64,000 nt of DNA from the NCBI GenBank assembly GCA_034433375.1, contig DAOUAQ010000116.1:1-64000 (forward strand), read 5' to 3'. This document shows, piece by piece, positions 26,001 to 32,919 of this stretch. Both the position numbers and the translations under genes were made by a program. This stretch comes from DSWT01 sp034433375 (GTDB lineage: Bacteria > Chloroflexota > Anaerolineae > B4-G1 > SLSP01). Every line of letters starts with the position of its first letter. Position 1 is the stretch's first letter. Below the pieces are notes generated by a model, which worked only from the letters and a program-made list of their open reading frames with translations, was not told the DNA's origin and ran no database searches.

Positions 26001-27327
26001 GATGGAGGCCGGTGAAACGTTGATTGACCGTGAAGAGCCGGTAGTGGATCAAACCAGCGGCGAAAGCCAGTGGGCATCCAGCACGAAAGTGCCACTACGG
26101 GATGAGAATGGTCAAATCACCGGTTTTGTGGGGCTGACGCGCGATATTACCGAACGCAAACGCACGGAAGCTGTGCTGCGTCGGCGCAACATGCAACTGC
26201 AAACCGTAGCCGAAGTGGCGCGCACAGCCGGCGGCGTTATGGACCTGGAGACGTTGATGCAGCAGTCCGTAGATTTGCTGCGCGCGCAACTCGACCTGTA
26301 TTACGTCGGCCTCTTCCTCGTGGATGTGACGGTGGCGCCGGCTGAATTTGCCAGCGCCCGCCGCCAGCAATGGGCTGTGTTGCGCGCCGGGACCGGCGCG
26401 GCTGGCGCGCAGATGGTCGCGCGCGGCCATCGTCTTGAGGTCGGCGGAACCTCGATGATTGGGCAATGTGTGGCGACGGGGCAAGCGCGTATCGCGTTGG
26501 ACGTAGGGGCTGAGGCGGTGCGCTTCGAGAATCCGTTGTTGCCTGATACGCGCTCGGAGCTGGCGCTGCCGCTCATCAGCCGCGGTGGAACAATCGGCGC
26601 GCTGAGCATCCAAAGCACAGAAGCATCCGCCTTTAGCGCGGAAGATGTCACCGTGCTGCAAGCTCTGGCCGACCAGTTAGCCAACGCCATAACGAACATC
26701 CGCTTGTTCGAACAAACACAAAGCGCCTTGCGCGATCTGGAAATGATTCAACACCAGTATTTGCGCGAAGCCTGGCGCGGGTATCAGGCCGCCGGGTTGC
26801 CCACCGATTATGAAGTGACGCGCCCAGGTGTGACACCTTTGCGCGACATAGGCGGCGCGCAGGCCGTGTTGCCAGAAATCCAGGCGGCGCTGGCCCGGCA
26901 GGGCGCGGTCGTGCTGTCGGAGCGTGAGGCGCACATCAACGACTATGCCGCCCTCGTCGCTCCGATCACACAGCGCGGCGAGAGCATCGGCGCCTTGGGT
27001 ATTCACGACGAAGATAGCGGGCGCGAGTGGACCGAAGACGAAATCGCCCTGCTTGAGACAGTCGCCGAGCGCATGGGCATCGTCGCCGAAACGCTGCGGT
27101 TGCTCGAAGAGACGCAGCGCACCGCCGGGCGCGAATACCTGACCCGCCAGATCACCGACCAGATTCGCGGAGCGGTCACGGTGAATGAGGCCATCCAGCG
27201 CGCAATCCGGCAGTTGGGCGATGCGTTGGGCGCCGAGATGATCGCGCACATTGATGTCGGACAGGGTGTGGCTTCTGGTGCGCCCGAGAAGGGGGAAAAT
27301 GATGCAAACTCAGTCGTCGCCAGTTGA
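23080..27327 (+). CDS. Mosaic LacI-type / GAF / PAS / PAS / GAF sensor, 1,415 residues
   Basis: This cytoplasmic protein contains a LacI-type fold 25-305 without HTH (MDNYAGMRAVVQHLVEVHGY; VALVGFDDVEDSRY), the RRSCGC motif (C306/C308), a helical segment 310-450, a divergent GAF 455-600 (IPSSYLSLYVD), a canonical GAF 605-770 (YYAGLFLVEVD; NPE..WAVLRAGTGEAG), PAS 775-895 (DHIYFKDRESRFIRAS), PAS 900-1015 (DYIYIKDRQSRFLINN), a second canonical GAF 1030-1200 (YYVGLFLVDVTVAPA), a mini-GAF 1210-1340 (REAWRGYQAAG) and the truncated GAF 1345-1395. Both canonical GAFs carry small insertions after the LFLV strand. Both PAS domains end in DITER(R/K) helices that usually lead into a kinase; here they lead only to GAF domains. 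It starts 17 bases inside the upstream gene. Confidence 0.9.
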   Translation: MAMRSKRVKKAPADTGTSRQQRPTLGLFIDSLTMGYQIALFQGVDALARERDANLLVFVGGALPPAGSPALLDNVLYDLLGEDIVDGVILSSGSVGTGISLGEMQAFCERFRPLPQASIALPLAGIPSVLMDNYAGMRAVVQHLVEVHGYRRIAFLHKQEGHPENDARYNAYVDVLAEHGIAVDPDLVIPGVHYNTPETGLRLLFDERRLRPRIDVEALVAVDDRVGLQILDILQARGVRVPDDVALVGFDDVEDSRYVTPSLTTARQPLQAQGRGAAELVLAQIQGEAVAPQTRLQADLVVRRSCGCLDTIVRQAHVEPVVRASADPALPLDGALTARREDILADIVGTVATRDVTDHARARITEQVGWLVDAFVTTLKAIEAAVPSEIFLWTLDEILRQTVLEQRDVTAWQDGLSVLRRHALSCACAVTVLTQVENLFQQARVMIGGAAQQAQASQRLQAGRRDQTLREVGQTLITAAKVEELADVIISELSRLDIPSSYLSLYVDQRAPATGSKLLLAYDRVRGFEQKSAIHFPSRQLVPEGFFPTDRRYSMVVIPLYFLNAQLGRALFEIGPREGSIYDALRGQISSALQNVLLTERMAARALQLQTAAEVARAASGMLDPAALVQQVVTLVRERFHLYYAGLFLVEVDADNPELQWAVLRAGTGEAGAQMVAQGHRLLVGGTSMIGWCVAHREARVALDVGLEKVRQPHPLLPDTRSELALPLISRGQVIGALTIQSTVQAAFSQEDIIVLQTLADQLANAIGNARLYEALEFEQYLMDTLMDNTPDHIYFKDRESRFIRASRSQTARFGLATPQEIVGKSDFDFFSEAHARPAYDDEQRIIRTGEAMPEIMERETWPDQPDTWVTTVKMPMRDRDGAIIGTFGISRDITERRRAEIQLAAERNLLRTLIDNLPDYIYIKDRQSRFLINNSAHLHVLGAKTQEEVAGKTDFDIFPPELAIQYYTDEQKLMEAGETLIDREEPVVDQTSGESQWASSTKVPLRDENGQITGFVGLTRDITERKRTEAVLRRRNMQLQTVAEVARTAGGVMDLETLMQQSVDLLRAQLDLYYVGLFLVDVTVAPAEFASARRQQWAVLRAGTGAAGAQMVARGHRLEVGGTSMIGQCVATGQARIALDVGAEAVRFENPLLPDTRSELALPLISRGGTIGALSIQSTEASAFSAEDVTVLQALADQLANAITNIRLFEQTQSALRDLEMIQHQYLREAWRGYQAAGLPTDYEVTRPGVTPLRDIGGAQAVLPEIQAALARQGAVVLSEREAHINDYAALVAPITQRGESIGALGIHDEDSGREWTEDEIALLETVAERMGIVAETLRLLEETQRTAGREYLTRQITDQIRGAVTVNEAIQRAIRQLGDALGAEMIAHIDVGQGVASGAPEKGENDANSVVAS

Positions 27328-28684
27328 GATGGATCAGGAACAAGCCCGGCGCGTCCAGATGACTCGGGCAGTCATACAAGTTTCGACGGCCGCTGCGGCT
27401 GTGATCCTGATCGTTTTTGCGAATTTGTGGATCGCCGGATCCCAATTTGCGGGTCGGTACGTCGCAGTGGTGGCTCTGGGATTCCTCATGCTCGGTGGTA
27501 TTAGTTTATGGCTGATTCGCCGCCGCCACTTGAATCCAGCTATTACAGTTTACATATTTGCATTGATTGCCGGTCTGACGATGGCTATCTATCTCCTGGG
27601 TGGTGTGACCGGACCGGTAACAGTTGGTTTTGTGATGGCGGCGGTAATTGTTGGATTGATTGGCGGCGCCCGATCGTTGAGTCATGCCGCCATCACCATG
27701 GGGGTCATTTATTTGACGATGGCGATTCTGGAGGCTACCCACGTGCTGCATCCGCCCCGGATACCCGATACGTCCGTCTGGTTGATCGAGATTGTTTTCT
27801 TTTTAGCGATATTTGTGGTGACAGCGTTGGTGGCGAGAACATTTGTCAACCAGAGTGGGCGCGCTATGGCTGAGGAGCAGCAGCGCAGCCTTGAACTGGC
27901 TCAGGCCAGTCGCCAGGCCGAGGAATTGGCGCTGACCGAGCGCGAACTGCGTGAACGAGAGGCGCACTCGTCGGCGCACCTCCGCGAGACTGTCGCCGGC
28001 TATGCTGACTATCTGTCGCGTGTGGCTGCCGGAGATTTTGCGGCGCGCGTGGATGTGGGCATGTTGGAAGAGGACGTCGAAGGCGACCGTGAACTGCACG
28101 CGCTGGGTGAATATCTTAACTCGACAGTGGATGCGCTGGTTGCTGCACTGACCCAGGCCCAGGAAGCGCAGCGGCGCTATACAGAACAGGCATGGAAAAC
28201 TTTCATAGAGTCGGGGCGTGTGCAGCCAGGATTTGCCTACCGGAAAAATCAAATCACACCGGACGCCGAGTGGCTACCGCAGATGACCCGGGCTGTGGAC
28301 AGCGGAGCGCCCGTAGTGCAGGATGCGGGTGCGGGCGTGCCGTTGGTCGTCAACCGGCAGATCGTGGGCGCTATCGGCGGCCAGCACCCCGATGGACGGC
28401 CCTGGACCACAGAAGAGTTGGCTTTGATCGAAGATGTGACCGGGCAGCTCGCGCAGACGATTGAAAGCCTGCGGTTGTTCGACGACGTGCAGCGTCGCGC
28501 CGCCCAAGAGCAGGTGATCGGTGACGTGACGGCGCGGATGCGCGAGTCACTGGATATGGAGACCGTGCTCAGAACCGCGGTGGATGAGATGCGCCAGGCG
28601 CTAGGCCTGGAAGGCGTCATCGTGCAACTGGCAAGGCCAGAAACTGTGCGTGACGAGCTGGACACGCAGCAACCGCCGGTATAG
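27299..28684 (+). CDS. Short membrane sensor: TM bundle - HAMP-like - mini-GAF - truncated GAF
   Basis: ATG 27299 (or the adjacent ATG 27302, which has better spacing to AAGGGGG) is preferred to the upstream ATG 27251. The roughly 461-residue protein has five or six TM segments in its first 190 residues, a coiled coil (LELAQASRQAEELALTERE), a HAMP-like helical unit about 220-285 (YLSRVAAGDFAARV), a mini-GAF 290-395 (conserved Trp in YTEQAWKTFIESG; WLPQMTRAVDSG) and the truncated GAF 400-450. It has no canonical GAF. The gene at 48321 has the same layout. It overlaps the upstream gene by 29 bases, the longest overlap in the run. No output domain. Confidence 0.86.
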   Translation: MMQTQSSPVEMDQEQARRVQMTRAVIQVSTAAAAVILIVFANLWIAGSQFAGRYVAVVALGFLMLGGISLWLIRRRHLNPAITVYIFALIAGLTMAIYLLGGVTGPVTVGFVMAAVIVGLIGGARSLSHAAITMGVIYLTMAILEATHVLHPPRIPDTSVWLIEIVFFLAIFVVTALVARTFVNQSGRAMAEEQQRSLELAQASRQAEELALTERELREREAHSSAHLRETVAGYADYLSRVAAGDFAARVDVGMLEEDVEGDRELHALGEYLNSTVDALVAALTQAQEAQRRYTEQAWKTFIESGRVQPGFAYRKNQITPDAEWLPQMTRAVDSGAPVVQDAGAGVPLVVNRQIVGAIGGQHPDGRPWTTEELALIEDVTGQLAQTIESLRLFDDVQRRAAQEQVIGDVTARMRESLDMETVLRTAVDEMRQALGLEGVIVQLARPETVRDELDTQQPPV

Positions 28685-28687
28685 GTG

Positions 28688-28693
28688 AGGAGG
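28688..28693 (+). promoter_or_regulatory. Ribosome binding site deciding the start at 28703
   Basis: AGGAGG ends 9 bases before ATG 28703. That ATG gives the N-terminus MWMRIRQFLAPPVF, matching the paralogues at 34662 (MWNNIKRWLSPPVF), 36364 (MWKKIKQFLAAPVF) and 40870 (MWTRIKRYFTLPVF). The in-frame GTG at 28685 overlaps this site and is unlikely. Confidence 0.7.
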
Positions 28694-28702
28694 AACGTGA
28701 GT

Positions 28703-30466
28703 ATGTGGATGCGCATCAGACAATTCCTTGCGCCGCCGGTGTTTGAAGGCGATGAGGATAAGACTCAGACTGCTGGCCTCGTCAACACGATCTTGCTGGC
28801 CGTCATCGTGTTGATCAGTGTGGCCTCACTCGTCGTTGTGCTCGTGCTGCGTATTTACGCGCTGATGGGCACACTTTACCTGAGCATGATGCTGCCTATG
28901 CTGGTGGCGCTGTGGCTATTGCGGCGCGGTCACGTAAGTGGCGCTGCTGCCATCATCGTCGGCGCCTTGTGGCTGGTGCTGGTCGTGTCGGGGGCGTTTA
29001 TTGGTGGGATCATCAACGCCGGTTATACGACGGTTACACTGGTGATTATCATTGCTGCGTTGCTGCTAGGTGGGCGCGGCGGCATCATTGTCACCGTCGT
29101 CAGCATTGTGGCGATCACTATCGTCTACATCACAGAGATGACCGGTATCCTGCCTTCTCCGGCGCGTCCAGACGATCCGACGAGTTTCTTCGTCAACCAT
29201 ATCCTTAATTATGGGATGTCCGGGGCCTTGCTGTATCTGGCGATGCGCAATCTGCGAATGGCGCTTCAGCGCGCCCGACGGCTGGCTGGCGAGTCAGAAC
29301 TACAACGAGAGCAGTTACAATTGCTGGTGCAACAGCGTACCCATGACTTTGAGCGTAACGCCAATTACCTGCGGGCAACAACGGCTGTCACGCAAGAGTC
29401 CGTGGCGGCCATGGGTGATCCCCAAGAATTATATACTCGTGTCGTCAACATCATTCAAAATCAATTTGGCTATTACCATGTTGGTCTCTATTTGCTCGAC
29501 GACAATGCCGAATGGGTTGAATTGCGCGCTGCCTCTGGCATCGGTGCGGAACTGGCTACGCAAGGTTTCCGTCTACAGGCTGGTATTGAGGGTATGATTG
29601 GCGATGTGGCGCGCCGTGGAACCTACCGTTTAGCCGAAGACGTTGGCGAAGATGCGCTGTATCTGTCGCAAGAACTCCTGCGCGACACGCGTTCCGAGTT
29701 GGTCCTGCCCTTGCAAACCCGCAATCAAATCATCGGCGTGTTGGATATACAAAGCGCCGCCGCGCGCGCATTTACTGCGCAGGACGTGCAGACCTTTCAG
29801 GCTCTGGCGGATCAAGTGGCGATGGCAATCAGTAACGCACGTCTGGTGGAACAGGTTCGCCAGGCGGCTGAAGTGGAGCGCCGGATCTATAGCGCGCAAA
29901 CCGGTGAGGCGTGGCAAAATCTGCTGCGCGCCAGCGAACGACTGGGCTTTTACAGCACCGAACAGGCAACCGCCCCAGCCGCCAATCTCTGGCAACCGGA
30001 GATGAAGACGGCTTTGCAGACCGGTGGAACGGTGCAGGCTCCCCAAGATACCCGGCGGTTAGCTGTGCCGGTCAAAGTGCGCGATGAAGTGATCGGGGTC
30101 ATTGATTTTGCCAAGCCGGATGCCGGCAGCACGTGGACGGCGGAGGAAATCACCCTGGCGGAATCGCTCACCGAGCAGCTAGGAATAGCCCTGGACAGCG
30201 CCCGCTTGTATCAGGACTCGCAACGTCGCGCCACACGTGAGCGGATGATTGCCTCCGTCGGCGCGCGGGTGCGGGAAACGCTGGAATTGGAGACGATGTT
30301 GCAGGTGGCGGTGCAGGAGATTCGTCAGGCGCTGAATCTCGACGATATGGTAGTGCGCTTGGCAACACCGGACATGCTGGATGAGCCATCGTCTACCGAT
30401 AAAGCACCTGACTTCACTGAAAAAACCACCAAGTCGCCAAGAACGCCAAGGTTTTTTAATGGTTAG
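28703..30466 (+). CDS. PVF/DEEKT-type membrane sensor with GAF, mini-GAF and truncated GAF
   Basis: The 587-residue product starts MWMRIRQFLAPPVFEGDEDK and has about six TM segments to residue 185 (LLLGGRGGIIVTVVSIVA between them), then a coiled coil with the LARERT-like motif VQQRTHDFERNANYL, a GAF about 235-395 (YYHVGLYLLDDNAEWVELRA; LLRDTRSELVLPL), a mini-GAF 400-500 (TGEAWQNLLRA) and the truncated GAF 505-555. The GAF pocket has the divergent segment YLSQELLRDTRSE. The last 20 or so residues (TEKTTKSPRTPRFFN) are encoded by one arm of an inverted repeat and do not belong to the family, so the original C-terminus was probably near residue 560. No output domain. Confidence 0.88.
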   Translation: MWMRIRQFLAPPVFEGDEDKTQTAGLVNTILLAVIVLISVASLVVVLVLRIYALMGTLYLSMMLPMLVALWLLRRGHVSGAAAIIVGALWLVLVVSGAFIGGIINAGYTTVTLVIIIAALLLGGRGGIIVTVVSIVAITIVYITEMTGILPSPARPDDPTSFFVNHILNYGMSGALLYLAMRNLRMALQRARRLAGESELQREQLQLLVQQRTHDFERNANYLRATTAVTQESVAAMGDPQELYTRVVNIIQNQFGYYHVGLYLLDDNAEWVELRAASGIGAELATQGFRLQAGIEGMIGDVARRGTYRLAEDVGEDALYLSQELLRDTRSELVLPLQTRNQIIGVLDIQSAAARAFTAQDVQTFQALADQVAMAISNARLVEQVRQAAEVERRIYSAQTGEAWQNLLRASERLGFYSTEQATAPAANLWQPEMKTALQTGGTVQAPQDTRRLAVPVKVRDEVIGVIDFAKPDAGSTWTAEEITLAESLTEQLGIALDSARLYQDSQRRATRERMIASVGARVRETLELETMLQVAVQEIRQALNLDDMVVRLATPDMLDEPSSTDKAPDFTEKTTKSPRTPRFFNG

Positions 30467-30557
30467 ATGAAGATAATTTGTGAAAACGGGTGAATCTCTT
30501 GAAATTATTCATCAATTATTCGATTTTCTTGGCGAACTTGGCGTCTTGGCGGTCAAG
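30425..30557. repeat. Inverted repeat of 9-base units (nnCGCCAAG), MITE-like
   Basis: The left arm at 30425-30450 and the reverse complement of the right arm at 30530-30555 match at 22 of 26 positions. Each arm is made of three 9-base units ending in C(G/A)CCAAG. About 76 AT-rich bases separate the arms. The left arm lies inside the 3' end of the preceding gene and supplies its last codons; the right arm lies in the 178-base gap, the longest gap in the window. No transposase is present. The RNA could fold into a long hairpin and act as a processing or attenuation site, or the element may be a mobile non-autonomous repeat. Confidence 0.7.
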
Positions 30558-30644
30558 AAGGACTTTTTGCAGTAGACTCAGCACCTGAAAGTGAAACGAC
30601 GCAGAAGTGAAACGGCGCATAGCAGGGATCGTGGAGGCTTCGGA

Positions 30645-32903
30645 ATGAAGAAAACTGGCTTAACGACGCTCGGCGGATTTGTAAGCATCGGTATGTTATT
30701 ACTAGGGATGCTGACGTCCGCGTGGAAGATGCCGGTGTCTGCCCAGTCGCCACAGCGGCGAGTTTTGTACATTAACTCCTATCACCGTGGCTACAAATTT
30801 TCGGACGACATCACGCGCGGTATCGAAGCGTTGCTCAAAGCGCCGGGCATGAACGTTGACCTTCAAGTAGAGTATATGGATACCAAACGCATCGCCACCG
30901 AGGCATATCTCGAGCAACTCTATCAACTTTACAAGGTCAAGTTCCATGATAAAAAGTTTGATCTCGTCATCTCATCCGACGACGCCGCATTGAACTTTCT
31001 CTTTAAGCATGGCGACGACCTGTTTCCGCACACACCGGTGGTCTTCTGCGGCGCGAACTTCTTTGATGTGACCCGGCTGGCCGGCCGCGAACTGTACACC
31101 GGCGTGAGCGAGTTGGCAGACATCAAAGGGACGTTGGGCCTGGCGCTCCAACTGCACCCGGCGACACAGCGCATCATCGTCATCAACGATACCTCGGTGA
31201 CCGGCCAGCGGATCCATGACCGGCTGATGCAGATCATCCCGGACTATCCCAACGTCGAGTTCACCTTACTTGAAGATGTTTCGATGGCCGAAATACGCGA
31301 GAAGGTCAGCACCTTGCCGCCCGATAGTTTAGTCTATTTCACCATCTTTTTCACCGATAGTGTTGGCGGATATTATGAGTACGACGTGGGGATGCAGCAA
31401 GTGGCCGGCGCCAGCGTCGTGCCGGTTTACGGGACGTGGGATTTCAGCCTGGGCTTTGGCATCGTCGGCGGGAAACTCACCAGCGGCTATACCGAGGGCG
31501 AACGCGTCGCGCAACTCGCCGTGCGCATCCTCAACGGCGAGCGCCCCCAAGACATTCCGGTGGTACAAGAAATCGTCAGCCGTTATATGTTTGACTATGA
31601 GCAACTGCGGCGTTGGAATATCCCTGAAGCGGCGTTACCCGAAGATAGCTACATTCTCAACAAACCTTTCTCTTTTTACGAAACCTATCGTGAACTGGTG
31701 TGGAGTGTGGGCTTCAGCCTCGTCGTGCTCGGTGTCGCCGTAGGCATCCTGTCGGTTAGCGTTGTGCGACGGCGGCGAACGGAAACCGTCCTGCGGGACC
31801 GCAACCAGGAGCTGCAGGAGATTCGCACCTCACTGGAACAGCGCGTCGAAGAACGCACGGCAGCCTATGTCCAGCGGGCAACCCTGTTGCAGGCGGCGAC
31901 GGAAGTATCGCAGACAACCACCGAGATCGCCGAACTCTCCATCTTGCTACCGCGTGTGGTGGAACTGGTGCGTGAGCGGTTTAACCTGTATTACGCCGGG
32001 CTGTTCCTGGTGGACGAAGAAGGGCGTTGGGCCACATTGCGCGCCGGCACCGGGGCAGCCGGCCAGCAGATGTTAGCGCAGAACTGGCGTTTGGAAGTGG
32101 GCGGGCGCTCCATGATTGGGCGCTGCGTGGCGACGGGACGCGCCGATATCCAGTTGGATGTGGGTGAAGCGGCGGTGCGTTTTGACAACCCCTTCTTGCC
32201 GCAGACGCGCTCCGAGATGGCGCTGCCTTTGCGCGCGCGTGACCAGGTCATCGGCGCGATGACCATCCAGAGTGATCGCCCGGCCGCTTTTAGCGATGAC
32301 GATATCCGCACCATGCAGACTATGGCGGACCAAATTGCCATCGCCATCAGCAACGCGCGGCTCTTTGAGCAAGTCCAAGAACGGTTCGCAGCTGAGCGGC
32401 GGATGTATGGCGAACGCACCGGCGCGGCGTGGCGCACACTGGCGCAGACAGAATCCGGTCTGGGATACCTGAGTGATCGCCGCCGGATTGTCCCGGCGGG
32501 TGATCTGTGGCGTCCGGAGATGCGCGCGGCTTTACGTTCTGGACAGATGAGCACTGGCGAGCAGGGCAACACCGTGGCGATGCCGTTGACCGTGCGCGAT
32601 CAGGTGGTCGGCGTGATTGACGGAACCAAGCCGAATGGCGCGGTGTGGACCGAGGAAGAAATCAGTTTGTTCACGGCCATGATTGACCAATTGAACGTCG
32701 CTCTGGAAGGCGCGCAACTCTACCGCGAATCCCAACGCGCGGCAGTCCGTGAACAACTATTCAGCCAGGTCAGTGGGCGCATCCGGCAGGAACTTGATCT
32801 CGAAGCCGTACTCAAAACCACGGTTGATCAAATCCAAGAAGTTCTCGGACTTGATCGAGCCACGATTCGCCTGGTGCATGACGTGGATCAAGATAAGGGA
32901 TAA
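30645..32903 (+). CDS. Extracellular ABC-substrate-binding-like sensor - TM - GAF - mini-GAF
   Basis: ATG 30645, 7 bases after GGAGG, opens a clear signal peptide (MKKTG, hydrophobic core, VSA before Q34). Residues about 40-345 are an ABC-substrate-binding-like fold (RRVLYINSYHRGYKFSDD; DLVISSDDAALNFLF; GGKLTSGYTEGERVA) that ends YILNKPFSFYETYR before a single TM about 365-390. A coiled coil (RTSLEQRVEERTAAYVQR), a canonical GAF 435-600 (YYAGLFLVDEEGRWATLRA; NPFLPQTRSEMALPL), a mini-GAF 605-705 (GAAWRTLAQTESG) and the truncated GAF 710-745 follow. No permease or ATPase is nearby, so the domain should act as a receptor module and not in transport. The related free lipoprotein at 51576 may be a split counterpart. 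No output domain. Confidence 0.9.
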   Translation: MKKTGLTTLGGFVSIGMLLLGMLTSAWKMPVSAQSPQRRVLYINSYHRGYKFSDDITRGIEALLKAPGMNVDLQVEYMDTKRIATEAYLEQLYQLYKVKFHDKKFDLVISSDDAALNFLFKHGDDLFPHTPVVFCGANFFDVTRLAGRELYTGVSELADIKGTLGLALQLHPATQRIIVINDTSVTGQRIHDRLMQIIPDYPNVEFTLLEDVSMAEIREKVSTLPPDSLVYFTIFFTDSVGGYYEYDVGMQQVAGASVVPVYGTWDFSLGFGIVGGKLTSGYTEGERVAQLAVRILNGERPQDIPVVQEIVSRYMFDYEQLRRWNIPEAALPEDSYILNKPFSFYETYRELVWSVGFSLVVLGVAVGILSVSVVRRRRTETVLRDRNQELQEIRTSLEQRVEERTAAYVQRATLLQAATEVSQTTTEIAELSILLPRVVELVRERFNLYYAGLFLVDEEGRWATLRAGTGAAGQQMLAQNWRLEVGGRSMIGRCVATGRADIQLDVGEAAVRFDNPFLPQTRSEMALPLRARDQVIGAMTIQSDRPAAFSDDDIRTMQTMADQIAIAISNARLFEQVQERFAAERRMYGERTGAAWRTLAQTESGLGYLSDRRRIVPAGDLWRPEMRAALRSGQMSTGEQGNTVAMPLTVRDQVVGVIDGTKPNGAVWTEEEISLFTAMIDQLNVALEGAQLYRESQRAAVREQLFSQVSGRIRQELDLEAVLKTTVDQIQEVLGLDRATIRLVHDVDQDKG

Positions 32904-32919
32904 CAGGTGGGAGAGCGTT

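Noticed and set aside
30467..30644. Small gene in the longest gap (178 bases)
   Set aside because: The gap is filled by the right half of the inverted repeat and an AT-rich loop; no start with a ribosome binding site and coding-like frame was seen.
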